From NCBI GenBank assembly GCA_009746045.1, contig RPFO01000359.1, positions 1,887,991 to 1,951,990 of the forward strand: a stretch of 64,000 bases of DNA. The letters are read 5' to 3'. Both the position numbers and the translations under genes were made by a program. Below, in pieces: positions 44,840-54,909 of the stretch; the first letter of the stretch is position 1, and every line of letters begins with the position of its first letter. The notes under the pieces were generated by a model. The model made no database searches, had not been told where the DNA came from, and saw nothing but the letters and a program-made list of their open reading frames with translations. Source of the DNA: Mesostigma viride. Its lineage: Eukaryota; Streptophyta; Mesostigmatophyceae; Mesostigmatales; Mesostigmataceae.

Positions 44840-47800
44840 ATGTTGTCCCCTGTAAATAGTCAATCACCCCTAGTGGGACGAACAGTTGTACATAGTAATG
44901 GGGGTGTCCCTCTTGTGCAGCAGCAAGGGGTTGGGAATGATGAGGTGCTTCCACTCAATGATTGCAATAACGCTGCTGCAGCAGTGGAATTCCCTGTGCC
45001 TGTGGCAGGTGCAGGGTCTCCAGTTGTTGGGGTTGACTCTGGGAGTCAAGCCGCCAGACTGGAAGGACCTGCAGCTTCTGTGGGAACCGGGGCTGGCTCT
45101 GGGAGCCGAGCTACCTTGGAGGAGGTCCCTGGAGCAAGAGAACAGCAGGTGGGTCGTGCTATCCCAAGCACACAGTCTTTGTCACGTTCCTCTCTGTGCA
45201 GCCAGGCTGACAGGGGGTTGAGCTATGCTCAGGCTGGAAACACTCTACACCATATCTTTGGTCACTCTAAGCAGGCAGAGATGTTTGCTTGGAAGATTGG
45301 CAAGGAGCCTTTGCTAGAGGCCTGCAGTGCAGCTGCTCAGAATTGTGTCTGTCAGGAGAATGCTGTTCGCCTCCCACAGTCCCATGCCAGAGAACCTGCT
45401 AGAGAGCGGGGGGATATCCAGGTGGACATCCAACACATCAGGGGCATGTATCTGTTGGTGGGGGTGGATAGGTTTAGCAGATATAGGTTGCTGACCATTC
45501 TTCCTGGAATGCAGGAGCATCAGCTGTTGATGGGTCTCCAGTCTTTGTTGCCAGGCTTTGGGGTGTACACCAAGGTGCAAGCTGACTTGCAGTTTGACTG
45601 CTTGATCAAGCTGGCTGACCAGCTTCCTTGTAAGTTGGTAGTGGTCCCTAGGGAATGCCATGGGCAGCAGGGAGCTGTAGAGAGATCTATACGTGAAGTA
45701 AAAACAGTGGTGCTAGCAGCTAGGAGTGTGCCTGTTGTGGCATCAGCTCTAGAGAAAGCAGCTTGGTGTAAGGGGATTGAGGAGCAGCTTAACCACAGGG
45801 TAACCTATTACTATGATGGTGTGGCAGTCTCTCCCCTGGCATTGCAGTTTGGTATGCTATCACAGGACGTGGTGGCAGCCTGCCTGAAGAAGGCAGACAG
45901 GGTGTTTTCCAGATTGAGGCGTAAGGACAAGGGTTGGAAAATGCTGAGGCCCCAGGTGGGACTGAGGGTCAGGATGTGGAAGGAACCGTCATTACCAGGC
46001 AAGCGTGGCAAGTGGCAAGATGGGCAGGTAACCCATGTTGAGGAAGCTAACCATTCTTGTCTGGTGGCTTTGGAGAGTAATCCCAAGCACGTGTACAGGC
46101 TATCCTGGGCTCACGTCAAGGAGAGAAGGCCAACTGCAATCTGGCCTGAAGACGGCCCTGATCCTCCCTTGGAGGGAGATGAGCAGGATGAGAGCCAGGC
46201 AGCAGATGCTAACCCACCATGCTTGGATTATGGTCTGTCCTGGATGGATGAGGGTGAGCAGGAGTCTGCTGAGACGTCTGTCACAAGGCCAGAGGTGGCC
46301 AGGGCTGCACCACAGTCCAGGGGGCTGCTTATGGCGGACATCATTCGAGCTCTGCAGAACAGCAAGCGTGATCCCAAGGTATCTAAGCTCACGGGATGGG
46401 GGTCATGTGGGGCACCAGCACTAGAAGTGGATACCAACTCACAGGTGTCCATTCTAAGGGTAGAGGATGCTGCAGGCTTGCAGTGGTCATCCCCTAGCTG
46501 CCTAGCTGTGTCTGATTTCTCTGGGAATGTGTCCATGAAGATCTTGGGAGAAGTGAGTGTGCCTATCCTGGGGGTGCCCACCACGTTCAGTGTGGTTGAA
46601 GGGTATCAGGGGCCTGCCATTCTAGGTCAGAACTTCTTGTGCTTACCAGGGGTGAGGATATCCTCTGAGGAGCTAGCATTAGAAGGGCAGGGCCGCCTTC
46701 CCTTGCAGAGATATCGCTACTCCCAGGGTCTTAGTGTGGCTGTAAGGGCTGTGAGGGGTCTAGAGGCAGAGGGTCCTGATACAAAGGAGCCCATTGCTGG
46801 GGACCTGCTGATCCTCCCTACTACGTTTGACCCACGTGAGTTGGGTGTGCAGAGGTACCAGATCCCAGGAACGAGTCCTGTACCTTGGCGCAAGCTAGTG
46901 GAGATGATGCAAAGCCCCAAGATGGCTAAGGCATGGACTCTTGGCTTTGTTGCTTCTGGGCATGAGTGGATAGTTGCCAACTGTGCAGAGCCTGTGGATG
47001 TCCTCCCTGAGGATCACCAGCTGCTCAGATTGATGTTTGTCCTCAAGCTCAAGGAGGTAGATGGCGTGCAGGTGCCACATGTTAGACCAGTTGTGACTGA
47101 GTACCATGGCACTGGACAGTTAGCAGATGAGGAGCTTTACACACCAGGGATGCTGCATGATACATGGAGGATTTTGTTGTGCATTTACTTGTCTTTTCTG
47201 CAGAAGGGGATACCCTATAGCTCTGTGTTGGTAGATTTCAAGAGGGCTTTTCTTAAGGGTGATCAGCAGGAAGCACAGGATACTTGGCGCACAATACCCC
47301 CTTTCTTTGTTAAGGTGCCTGCAGTGTGGAGGGCAGAGCTGAAGACGAGGTATTTGAGGATTCTCAAAGGCGTGGAAGGCCTTAGATCGAGTCCCATCAT
47401 CTGGAGGAAGAGCTTGGAGAAGTACCTCAGGTCTGTCTGTGGTCTCTCAGTCTCTCCAGTTGATCCTTGTCTGTTTCAGGGTAGCTATGAGGGGCTGCCA
47501 GCGTTTGCCTCCCTGCATGGTGATGATCTGCATCTCCTGGGCCATCCCACTTGGCAAGAGTTGACTCTGGCCAGGATCCAGAAACGGTTTGAACTGGGTA
47601 AGATCCAGTACATGGTTGAGAATGAGCCCATGGTGTTTTGTGGAATGCAGGCGACCTTGGTCCATCAGCAGGGTACATGGTCCATCCAGCTGGAGGGTGG
47701 TAAGGATTATCCTCAGCAGATCATAGATGCCTTGCAGGAGCCCATCACCCAGGCCAGATGTGCAACAATACGAGGTATGTTGGCATGGCTGGCCAGCATT

Positions 47801-48427
47801 TGTGCTCCTGACCTGTTGGTACTGAGTCGGTTGACCGATTCCCAACTGGTTGAGGTGGGTGCTGAGAGAGTGGTAGAGGCTGTTCGCATGTCTCCCCCTC
47901 TCATGCTGGGTCCTTTGGATTTGTACAGGCCTTTTGACATGATGCTCTATGTGGACAGTTCTATGGATAGTAGGAAGGTCACAGAGGTCAGGGGCCGTGC
48001 AGCAGCATTAATATCCCTGGTGCAGGAACAGTCCTCTCTGGTCTGCTGGTACAGTCGGTTGCAGAACAGGGTAACTCCCAGCAGTGACATTGCTGAGTGC
48101 AGGGCAATCTGTGAAGGGCTTCATACTGCTCTTTACTTGAGGGAGCTATTTTACCAGCTATGTCAAGTGGCTTCCTGTCGGTTGCAGATGCACACACTGG
48201 TAAGAACTGACAGCATGGGCATGGTGCAGTTTGTGCACAGGCAGCTGGCCAGGAGCAGGGACCTTGATTATTTGTTGCTCAAGGAAATGTCTTGCTTAGC
48301 TAACATTGAACATGTGGCTGGCGTGGACAACCCTGCAGATGCTCTCACCAAGCTGGAGGAGAAGGCTGAGCTGCAATACCCTTTGCTTCGTGGGCTCATG
48401 GCCTCCAAGGGGGGAGGGCCAGAGTAG
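44840..48427 (+). CDS. Copia pol with integrase, protease-like, reverse transcriptase and RNase H domains
   Basis: 1195 codons from the ATG at 44840, uninterrupted. Residues about 136-175 form a pre-integrase zinc region (HHIFGH, then CVC). The integrase core has D196 (VDIQHI), D249 (QADLQFD) and E281 (GAVERSIREVK). Residues about 525-600 look like a retropepsin: LEVDTNSQVSILR, a V-x-V-P-I-L-G flap side and AILGQNFL. Reverse transcriptase runs from about 690, with VDFKRAFLKG (D799) and LHGDD (893-897) where copia normally has YVDD. RNase H has YVDSS (D1039), AECRAI (E1086), TDSMG (D1124) and AGVDNPADALTK at the end. Known copia order puts protease before integrase, so this order is unusual. 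Expression probably depends on readthrough or reinitiation after the gag TGA. Confidence 0.88.
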   Translation: MLSPVNSQSPLVGRTVVHSNGGVPLVQQQGVGNDEVLPLNDCNNAAAAVEFPVPVAGAGSPVVGVDSGSQAARLEGPAASVGTGAGSGSRATLEEVPGAREQQVGRAIPSTQSLSRSSLCSQADRGLSYAQAGNTLHHIFGHSKQAEMFAWKIGKEPLLEACSAAAQNCVCQENAVRLPQSHAREPARERGDIQVDIQHIRGMYLLVGVDRFSRYRLLTILPGMQEHQLLMGLQSLLPGFGVYTKVQADLQFDCLIKLADQLPCKLVVVPRECHGQQGAVERSIREVKTVVLAARSVPVVASALEKAAWCKGIEEQLNHRVTYYYDGVAVSPLALQFGMLSQDVVAACLKKADRVFSRLRRKDKGWKMLRPQVGLRVRMWKEPSLPGKRGKWQDGQVTHVEEANHSCLVALESNPKHVYRLSWAHVKERRPTAIWPEDGPDPPLEGDEQDESQAADANPPCLDYGLSWMDEGEQESAETSVTRPEVARAAPQSRGLLMADIIRALQNSKRDPKVSKLTGWGSCGAPALEVDTNSQVSILRVEDAAGLQWSSPSCLAVSDFSGNVSMKILGEVSVPILGVPTTFSVVEGYQGPAILGQNFLCLPGVRISSEELALEGQGRLPLQRYRYSQGLSVAVRAVRGLEAEGPDTKEPIAGDLLILPTTFDPRELGVQRYQIPGTSPVPWRKLVEMMQSPKMAKAWTLGFVASGHEWIVANCAEPVDVLPEDHQLLRLMFVLKLKEVDGVQVPHVRPVVTEYHGTGQLADEELYTPGMLHDTWRILLCIYLSFLQKGIPYSSVLVDFKRAFLKGDQQEAQDTWRTIPPFFVKVPAVWRAELKTRYLRILKGVEGLRSSPIIWRKSLEKYLRSVCGLSVSPVDPCLFQGSYEGLPAFASLHGDDLHLLGHPTWQELTLARIQKRFELGKIQYMVENEPMVFCGMQATLVHQQGTWSIQLEGGKDYPQQIIDALQEPITQARCATIRGMLAWLASICAPDLLVLSRLTDSQLVEVGAERVVEAVRMSPPLMLGPLDLYRPFDMMLYVDSSMDSRKVTEVRGRAAALISLVQEQSSLVCWYSRLQNRVTPSSDIAECRAICEGLHTALYLRELFYQLCQVASCRLQMHTLVRTDSMGMVQFVHRQLARSRDLDYLLLKEMSCLANIEHVAGVDNPADALTKLEEKAELQYPLLRGLMASKGGGPE

Positions 48428-49361
48428 ACCAAACAGCCTTGCTCTAGGTGGGAGGCATCCCAGTGGGCTGGGCAGCCACGTGGTGGCTGACAGCAGGTCC
48501 TTCAGAGTTCAGACACACTCTGCTGGACAGGGGTCAGGGTGGAGTCACTCCCCTGGCTGAGAATTTCGCCTGGCTCTGTCATGGAGCTGCAGAAGAGTCT
48601 TAAGGACTTTGTAATGGGCCTTGGGTCTTCATGGAATGGACCCTGCAAGGGCAGCCCAAGTGTTGGCTCTAACAGGTTGCTGTACATTTGTATATATTCT
48701 CTGTAACCAACCTGTTGCATGCTAATAAAATCCCTGGTTGTGTGACCATGTTGGACGTGGTTGCCAGGGGCCTCACTATGGGTTATACTCCTTTATAATA
48801 AAACATAATCTTGTTATTGTCATGTCTTGTTGTTTGTGATGCTCAGTTCCAGGAGCTGATCCAAACCTGGAGGATATGGGGTGGGGTTCGATTCCCCAGC
48901 TGACCTCAGCCTGGCATGTATGAATCCTGAGTGAGACTCAGTGAGGACATGGGCTCCCCATGTGTTGGCTAACATTTGTCAGGGCTCTCTCAGTCTTTGG
49001 AAGGATTTAAAAGATAAAGGAGGCTCCGTGGCGGGCGCCATATGAACGGGCGCCTGTGATAACTGGATGACCAGGAACTCACAATAGTACGTTCATGGAC
49101 TCCTCTATCCAAACTCCTCTGACTAAGTGAAGACCTAACTTTAATCTACACCAGGTTCCCAAAGAAAGGGTTGGGATGTCATGTGGGTCAGAGGGCAACC
49201 TTTGAACCAATGAGCAGGCCTAGCTAATATTTGGAGGCACCTCAGGTTCCAAAAGAAAAGGCAGGTCTGGTCTCTGGGAGGGATCAGATGTCTGAAGGCT
49301 TGTGGGGACAGTGGCTGATAGGTTCTCAGGCTGGTCCAAGCTCCAAAACAAGAAAGGGTTG
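48428..49361 (+). other. Copia 3' untranslated region and polypurine tract
   Basis: No ORF of note. Possible polyadenylation words AATAAAA at 48722 and 48798. The segment 48872-48899 contains GGGGTTCGATTCCCC, a perfect T-arm-like hairpin with a B-box match, but no matching acceptor or anticodon arm. A purine-rich AAAACAAGAAAGGGTTGG (49345-49362) directly abuts the 3' LTR and is the likely polypurine tract. Confidence 0.6.
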
Positions 49362-50021
49362 GAGTTAGCATATTGGGGCACCAATGTGCTAGATGGATGC
49401 AGGTTGAGGAGACCTTTCCAACGCCGTGTCAACCGCCTAGAACAGACAAGGGACTAGAAAGTTATCAAGTCCCGAAGTACTGCCGACCGGTGGGCGAGGG
49501 CGGGGCACACTCAGGGCATAGTGGACAGGACACGTGGCAGGCCGTGCCTGCACAGGCTTAGCCTGGACTCTCACGTGACTGGGACACAGTGTACTGAGGG
49601 CTCAACGGTACTGTGGCTAGTAGAAGCCAGTAACCAGCCAGCAGGTCTGCAAGGATGTAAGTCCTTGCAGGACTGTGGCAGGTCCTGTGCTGTCCTAGAC
49701 ACAGGATAGCCAGAGATTCCTGTATGCTGCCTGCAACGAGGATGCAAGGCAGCGATACGAGGCTCTGGCAATGTAGCGTTGCCCAGCGTTGCTCATGACC
49801 GAGGAACAAGGATGGAACGAGGTTGCATATAGCTCGAGACTCAACGAGGCAACGAGCGTCTTCACACACGAACCTTGGTCGTCACGACGAGTGGCGAGCC
49901 TATCGAGGGTCGTAGGCCTGGTGTGAGGATAAAGGTTGCTAGCCAGCAGCCTATAGGGTCATTCCAGCCGGCAAGGACCAGGAGCTCACAAGCTCTGCTG
50001 CATGACGAGTTGCTGCGCAAA
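49362..50021 (+). repeat. Copia 3' LTR
   Basis: Near-identical to 30434-31089. It ends TGCTGCGCAAA before the TTAAT duplication and the resumed gypsy codons. Confidence 0.9.
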
Positions 50022-50026
50022 TTAAT

Positions 50027-50803
50027 CATTTATTAAAAAAAGGATATCCCCTTTGTCTGGAGTAGTGAATGTCAGTCGGCTTTTCAGTGTCTAAAATCCC
50101 TACTCCTCTCTCCTCCCGTACTCATCCTACCGGATACTACTAAACCCTTTGTGGTAGCTACAGTCTGACGCTAGTAAGGTAGCTATAGGGGGCGTCCTTC
50201 TCCAGGATCAGGGTCAGGGCTTACAGCCAATTGAGTATATCTCTAGGACAATGCTCCCTGCGGAGCGTAACTATCCCGTACACCAGCAGGAACTCTTAGC
50301 GGTGGTGTATTGTTGCCACGCGTGGCAGCACTTTCTTAAAGGTGCTCAATTTGATGTCTGCCTGAATGAACCCTGTGAGATAGATCCTTATAGATTAGTT
50401 ATCCAAACGGATCACCGTCCCCTTACCCATCTTCTCTCCCAACCCAACCTTACCCCTCGTCAAGCGCGCTGGATGGAGTTTTTAGCACAGTTTTCCCCTT
50501 TTAAACTTCAGTATGTTCAGGGTGTAGATAACATAGTACCAGATGCACTCTCCCGTCGCGCAGATTACTCCTTTTTCGAGGACCTGGATGTTCTCAATAC
50601 TACTCTAGTTCCTACTACTATGGGTGTAACCCCTTATGGTGAACTACCTGATGATGAATCCTATGCCTATCTCTTTCATACTGCTGTTCGCATGCCTGAT
50701 CTCCTTTCTCACGTAGGACTCTCTCTCCCGTGTGAGGCCCTTCCTGTGGTCTCGGTGGGGGGGAGGGGAAAAATAAAATTTCCATACCGCTTAGCCATAT
50801 AGC
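50027..50803 (+). pseudogene. Gypsy pol continued: RT end and RNase H
   Basis: Picks up the frame cut at 30433 with HLLKKDIPFVWSSECQSAF, the usual link after the gypsy RT. A one-base shift near 50160 moves to the frame with DASKVAIGGVL, ERNYPVHQQELLAVV, TDHRPLTHLL and DNIVPDALSRR, the RNase H motifs and the conserved end-of-RNase-H sequence. A stop lies at 50801-50803. Confidence 0.85.
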
Positions 50804-51039
50804 GACTAGGTCAGGAAAGTCTTATGATAACATAGTCCCTCTAGGACCTCCCCTTCTCTTTGGCAAGGCGGTAGGAGACCTCTTTAAACCTGTTCTGGAT
50901 ACCTCTGTAGCGATGCCTACCTCTGATCTTGAACGCCTTATTAGTAGATTTACGGCCACTGAGCCGGAAGCTTTAGCTGCCATTGCAGCCCTTCCCCAAC
51001 AATTAGGCAAGCACCCTTGTAAATTTGGAGGTGGGTTTT

Positions 51040-51225
51040 TATATGTGCAAATAGCAGATTCTCCCCTCAATGGCGCCTGTATGTCCCTCCTATCTGTCGC
51101 TCCTCCTTGCTCTTTGAGTTGCATGACTTAGCTGCTCATCAGGGTGGTAAACGGGTACGGGACCTAGTAGCCCGCTCTTACTACTGGAGGTGTTCCCCTG
51201 ACTTCCGGGCGAGGGCGAGGCAGAT
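51040..51225 (+). pseudogene. Gypsy integrase zinc-finger remnant
   Basis: In a third frame: ELHDLAAHQGGKRV and LVARSYYWRCSPDF, which carry the two histidines (H-x-x-x-x-H) of the integrase H2C2 domain and the following Y-Y-W. The two cysteines and the whole catalytic core are absent; sequence of different composition starts at about 51215. The interval 50804-51039 is frameshifted linker sequence. Confidence 0.75.
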
Positions 51226-51267
51226 ATAGATGACAACCCCTGTGACCTCCTACGGGCGGTCGAGTTC

Positions 51268-53147
51268 ATGGAGATCGCGGACCAGACAGCGGGAGTAGCA
51301 TTTGGCGACCCTTCCCCTACGGACGCACCAGTCGAGGCACAGTACACGCCAGAGTATTCGGCCTCCCCTGCAGCGTCCTCCTCCTCAGTGTCGGCTCCTT
51401 CCCCTGTCCCGTCTTCACCACGGTCGACCCGGCGCGCGTCGGTGGAGCCTACCCCTTTGGGCTCGGATCGTGAGCCTGATCCTCTCTCGGCGACTGTTTC
51501 TGCGATGCAGGCACAGATCCAGTCCCTGACCGCGGCTTTCGGGGCCTTCATGGCGGCCCAGGCGCATGCTCCAGCCACGCCAGGTGGGGTGTCTGTTGTA
51601 TCTGTGCCCCCTTCCCCTTCGGTTGCCTCGGCGCCTACGGTTTCGCCCGCGCTGTGCGAGCCCTCGGTAGCTGCGGTTTCTTCTGTTGCTGCGGCTCCTA
51701 CGCCTCCGGCTGCCTCTGCGCCTGCGACCGACGTACCTGCGCCTTTGCGCGAGTCTTCCGCCCCAGCGGCCGCGCCCGCCGTCGCCGCTTCCGGGCCGCC
51801 CGCAGCGCCATCGCAGCCATCGCGGGGTTTCTTTGGCGACACGGGCGGTCTTCCCAGGCTTTGGGAGGGTGGTCCCCCGCAGAGGATTCCGGTGCCCGAC
51901 TGGAGCTTGGATGGTAACCAGTCGTATGCCGGATTGCCTGTCCCTACGGGCCCTGTTTTCAACATGTGGCCTGGGGGTGCGCCGCCACCGGAGACCGGAG
52001 CGCCAGCTGCGGTGGCGGGTCCGTCGCGACCCCCTCCGGCAGCGGGTCCGACGCGACCTCCTGTTGTACCGGCGCCGTCTGCGTCTGTGCCGGTTCCTAC
52101 CCCTGCTTCGGCCCCTGTCCCTTCGGCCCCGCGGTCTTTGGCTGCGGTTGTTCGGGCCAGCGGCCCTGATCCTCGCGCCACCCGCGCTGCTGATTCCCTC
52201 CGGGAGTTGTCCGAGGGCGATTGGGATCGGGTCCCTTCTGTGGTGCATGCGACGCCGGAGTCGCGCGACACGCCTGTCCTTGGGTACGGTATGTCTGCGC
52301 TCGCCTGCCGACAGTGTAACCTGCCGCGCGCCTCCGCCGAGCTTGCCATTTCGCCCATGTCCTACGGGTTCTCCCAGGTGTGTCGGGCGCCGCGGGACCG
52401 TGGCCTACCCATTGAGACTGATCGGCCTCCTTTCGATATGGTTATTTTAGCTGATCCTGTGTTCCAGGGCGAGATCCTGGTTCGGCGCGTTCTGTATCGC
52501 TGGGCTAGGCGTCACAATGACTTGGACACCTACGGTGGGTTCCAGTGGGCTTACCCTCCGCCTCTGGGCATTATATGGCCTCAGCTGCCCTTACGGTAGA
52601 GTTTCCTGCGGTGCCGGGTGCTACGTACAGCACGGTTCTCCAGCCCATCCTAGAGTGGGATGCCCGTCGTCCATCGCCCATCCCGGGCCAGGGTCTGGAC
52701 TCCCGTGGCCATCCTCCTCCTCGGGCTAGCGACTACCTCGAGACGTTCGGGTCGCGACAGTGTGCCCGTCGGTGGCGCTCCCGTGAGGTTCGGCACATCC
52801 GGATGTGGCCGTCTGACGTGGAGCCCCTGGTAGATCTGTTCTTCCCGACGGGTTTGCGCCCTCGGATCCGGTACCATCGCCTACTCCTGCGGGCTCTCTG
52901 CTTGATCGCGGTAGAGCCTTTCCTACGCCTCTTTGCCTGTGGTTTCCTGGACTGGGCCCGTGGCCAGGTCGTTCTTACGCAGCATAGGTATTACTGGGCC
53001 TTTCTGGGCCTTTTTCCTGATGGCGTGTGGGCCGATGTTTTCCTCACTGTAGATAGGCATGACAATGCCGATGATGTGCCCCACTACCAGGCGTATCTAG
53101 ATGTTCTGCTGGCCTCGCGTGGCACTTACCAGACTGATGGCAACTAG
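51268..53147 (+). pseudogene. GC-rich ORF of unknown function in the gypsy 3' part
   Basis: ATG at 51268. 443 codons run to a TAG at 52597-52599; the frame then appears to shift by one base near 52560 and continues to 53145-53147. The first part has a short amphipathic helix (LSATVSAMQAQIQSLTAAF) inside a long Ala-Pro-Ser linker. The second has ILVRRVLYRWARRHNDLD, SDYLETFGS-like RASDYLETFG, VRHIRMWPSDVEPLVDLFF and hydrophobic FLRLFACGFLDWARG. GC content is clearly higher than in the gypsy gag-pol to its left. It occupies the place of the integrase core. It may be a captured host gene or a gag-like protein from another retroelement; I do not recognise it. Confidence 0.6.
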
Positions 53148-53506
53148 ATACAGGGCCTTAGGCCCGACCTGAGGGTGTTGTCCCTCCGGTATATAGAGTC
53201 GCCCTCACGTTCTGGCCAATTGACTGGTCGTTCTTGGTCCTTGGTACTGATTTGTTTACTCTGTGTGTCCTGCCCAGTGCCGTTCCCCCCGGCAAGGACT
53301 CTGTTCCAGGCAGTTAGGGGAACCTACCACCAGGCTTGGTGCTGGTTAACCCTACACCTCCCGGCGTGGTGGTGGAGACCGAGTTAATACGTTGGTGCTT
53401 TGTATCTTGGATGGCCTGCCGATTGTGTTGGTGTGTGCTGGGTGCATTAGGTTTCCTACCCCTTGGTTTCCTCCCTGTGCGTAGGGAGAGGGCTCCCTAC
53501 CTTTGT
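53148..53506. other. Gypsy 3' untranslated region
   Basis: No credible ORF. It leads into a G-rich tract that precedes the LTR. Confidence 0.5.
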
Positions 53507-53517
53507 GGGGGGGGAGG
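53507..53517 (+). promoter_or_regulatory. Gypsy polypurine tract
   Basis: GGGGGGGGAGG ends immediately before the TGTTACG of the 3' LTR, the position expected for the plus-strand primer. Confidence 0.85.
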
Positions 53518-54093
53518 TGTTACGTCGCGTAACTTTTGTTGTTGTTACGGACGTAAATTAGGTCCCTTGTTGCCTCAGCCATTCCGGAGCAGTTCGCTGA
53601 CTTTCCTAGGCTTACGTGTAGTAAGGACCTTTTGGCCGGTCGGTACCGGGCCTTGTGACGTGGCAATTGTACAGTATGGTGGTTCGGTGCAGTCGCGCCG
53701 CGCTGCGTACTTTAGTAGTGGTCCTTTTATCCTGCGTGTGAACCTTGTGGACGTGCGTTGGTCCTGTGGGCGAGGGTCGATGTCGGCCCGAGCATACACG
53801 CCTGTCGGCGATCATTTATGCAGCCGTTGTCCTTCGTGAATGGCACTCGGCGTGTGTTAAATGAATTAACACATATAGGCTTGGGTCACGGCAGTGTATA
53901 GTATTGTTTCCTTCGTAGTACCCTAGTTTTATTCGGTATATGGCGTATTATAAGGGAATGCATTGAGAAGCAGCGTCGTCGCGTCCTAGGTCTTATAGCC
54001 AATATAGCTCCTCACTCCTAGGTAGGTGCCTCATCACTAGTTTAGGTAAGGTTAGGCGAGATGTTTGGGATAGAGTCGAGCCAGGACGTAACA
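53518..54093 (+). repeat. Gypsy 3' LTR
   Basis: 576 bp, TGTTACG to CGTAACA, uninterrupted. It preserves the empty site (CGTAGTACCCTAG) for the 8.2-kb TIR element. Followed by the GTGGT duplication. Confidence 0.92.
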
Positions 54094-54098
54094 GTGGT

Positions 54099-54750
54099 GT
54101 TTAGACCGCCCCTCAACGGAGGTGAAATGTGCTACCATAAGGCGTGGGGTTAGAAACTTAAGCGTGCTGAGGCTAGCAACTGCCAGCGGCGAACACAAAA
54201 GACCAACACCACCTTGGCCAGACGTACCGCTGCTGAGCGAAGTAAAACCGCCAGCCACCCGCCAGGCGATCAGTGCTCACCATGCCAAGTGGCACCGTGC
54301 GGCGGTGCTCCTGGACGCCTAATATAGATACACGATGCTCAATGCAGAATGCGACTAGCTCGATCCTCTACCCGGTAGCTATGGTCGTCATTTAGCAATG
54401 TGCGGGCGTTGAAAGTGGCAAGGGCCAAGGATGCCTGCTGGCCCACCAGGGGAGAACGACGATGGATGATGGGGGTGGGTGCGGCGGGGGGTGGAGGTGG
54501 GGGTGAAACGGAGGGGGAAGGGAAGCGGTAGAAATAGTGCTTTTCATCGCATTTATTTTGTCCTGCAAGCGTAGGATGCGAGCCTGCCGCTTGCTCGGGG
54601 TATATTCGGGGTTGGGGCTGATTGCACAACGCCGAGGCGTAGGTAATCTAGCAAACGTTGGGTTTTACGAATCTGACATTTGACAGATGAGGTTGTGGCC
54701 CGAAATACCGGCACCACCATGGCTTTCACCCGACGGTTAGGTCGAGGCAT
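54099..54750 (-). pseudogene. LINE ORF2 N-terminus: start of the AP-type endonuclease
   Basis: Read right to left. After a proline-rich leader comes LALATFNARTLLND, the first strand and catalytic Asn of the APE domain. A one-base shift then leads to SILGVQEHRR, with the catalytic Glu, and GQGGVGLLCSP and a VAHFTSVEGRSKHH strand. The frame then meets the gypsy target duplication and continues on the other side with YAPHSG at 16930. A second frame upstream (54750-54553) probably holds the ORF2 start. Confidence 0.82.
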
Positions 54751-54820
54751 GGTAGTGGAACGGGACTGTTTAGAGGCTGTCTCCGAAGCCTGTTAGCCGC
54801 GAGCCGACGGGGAGGGTTGT

Positions 54821-54905
54821 CTACCTACGGACACCACCGGAGGCAGCACCTTTCCTGCTAGACACCTCACGAGACTCCGCTCCGGGGGTGTTAATCTGAA
54901 CACCT
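54821..54905 (-). pseudogene. Displaced C-terminus of LINE ORF1
   Basis: Across the two TTAA elements, the ORF1 frame continues here for about 28 codons to a TAG at 54821-54823. The junction is exact at the TTAA, which indicates that ORF1 was intact when the elements inserted. Confidence 0.65.
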
Positions 54906-54909
54906 TTAA

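Noticed and set aside
44979-45060. DSGSQ near the copia pol N-terminus as the protease
   Set aside because: There is no hydrophobic strand pattern and no following ILG motif; kept only as an alternative in the protease finding.
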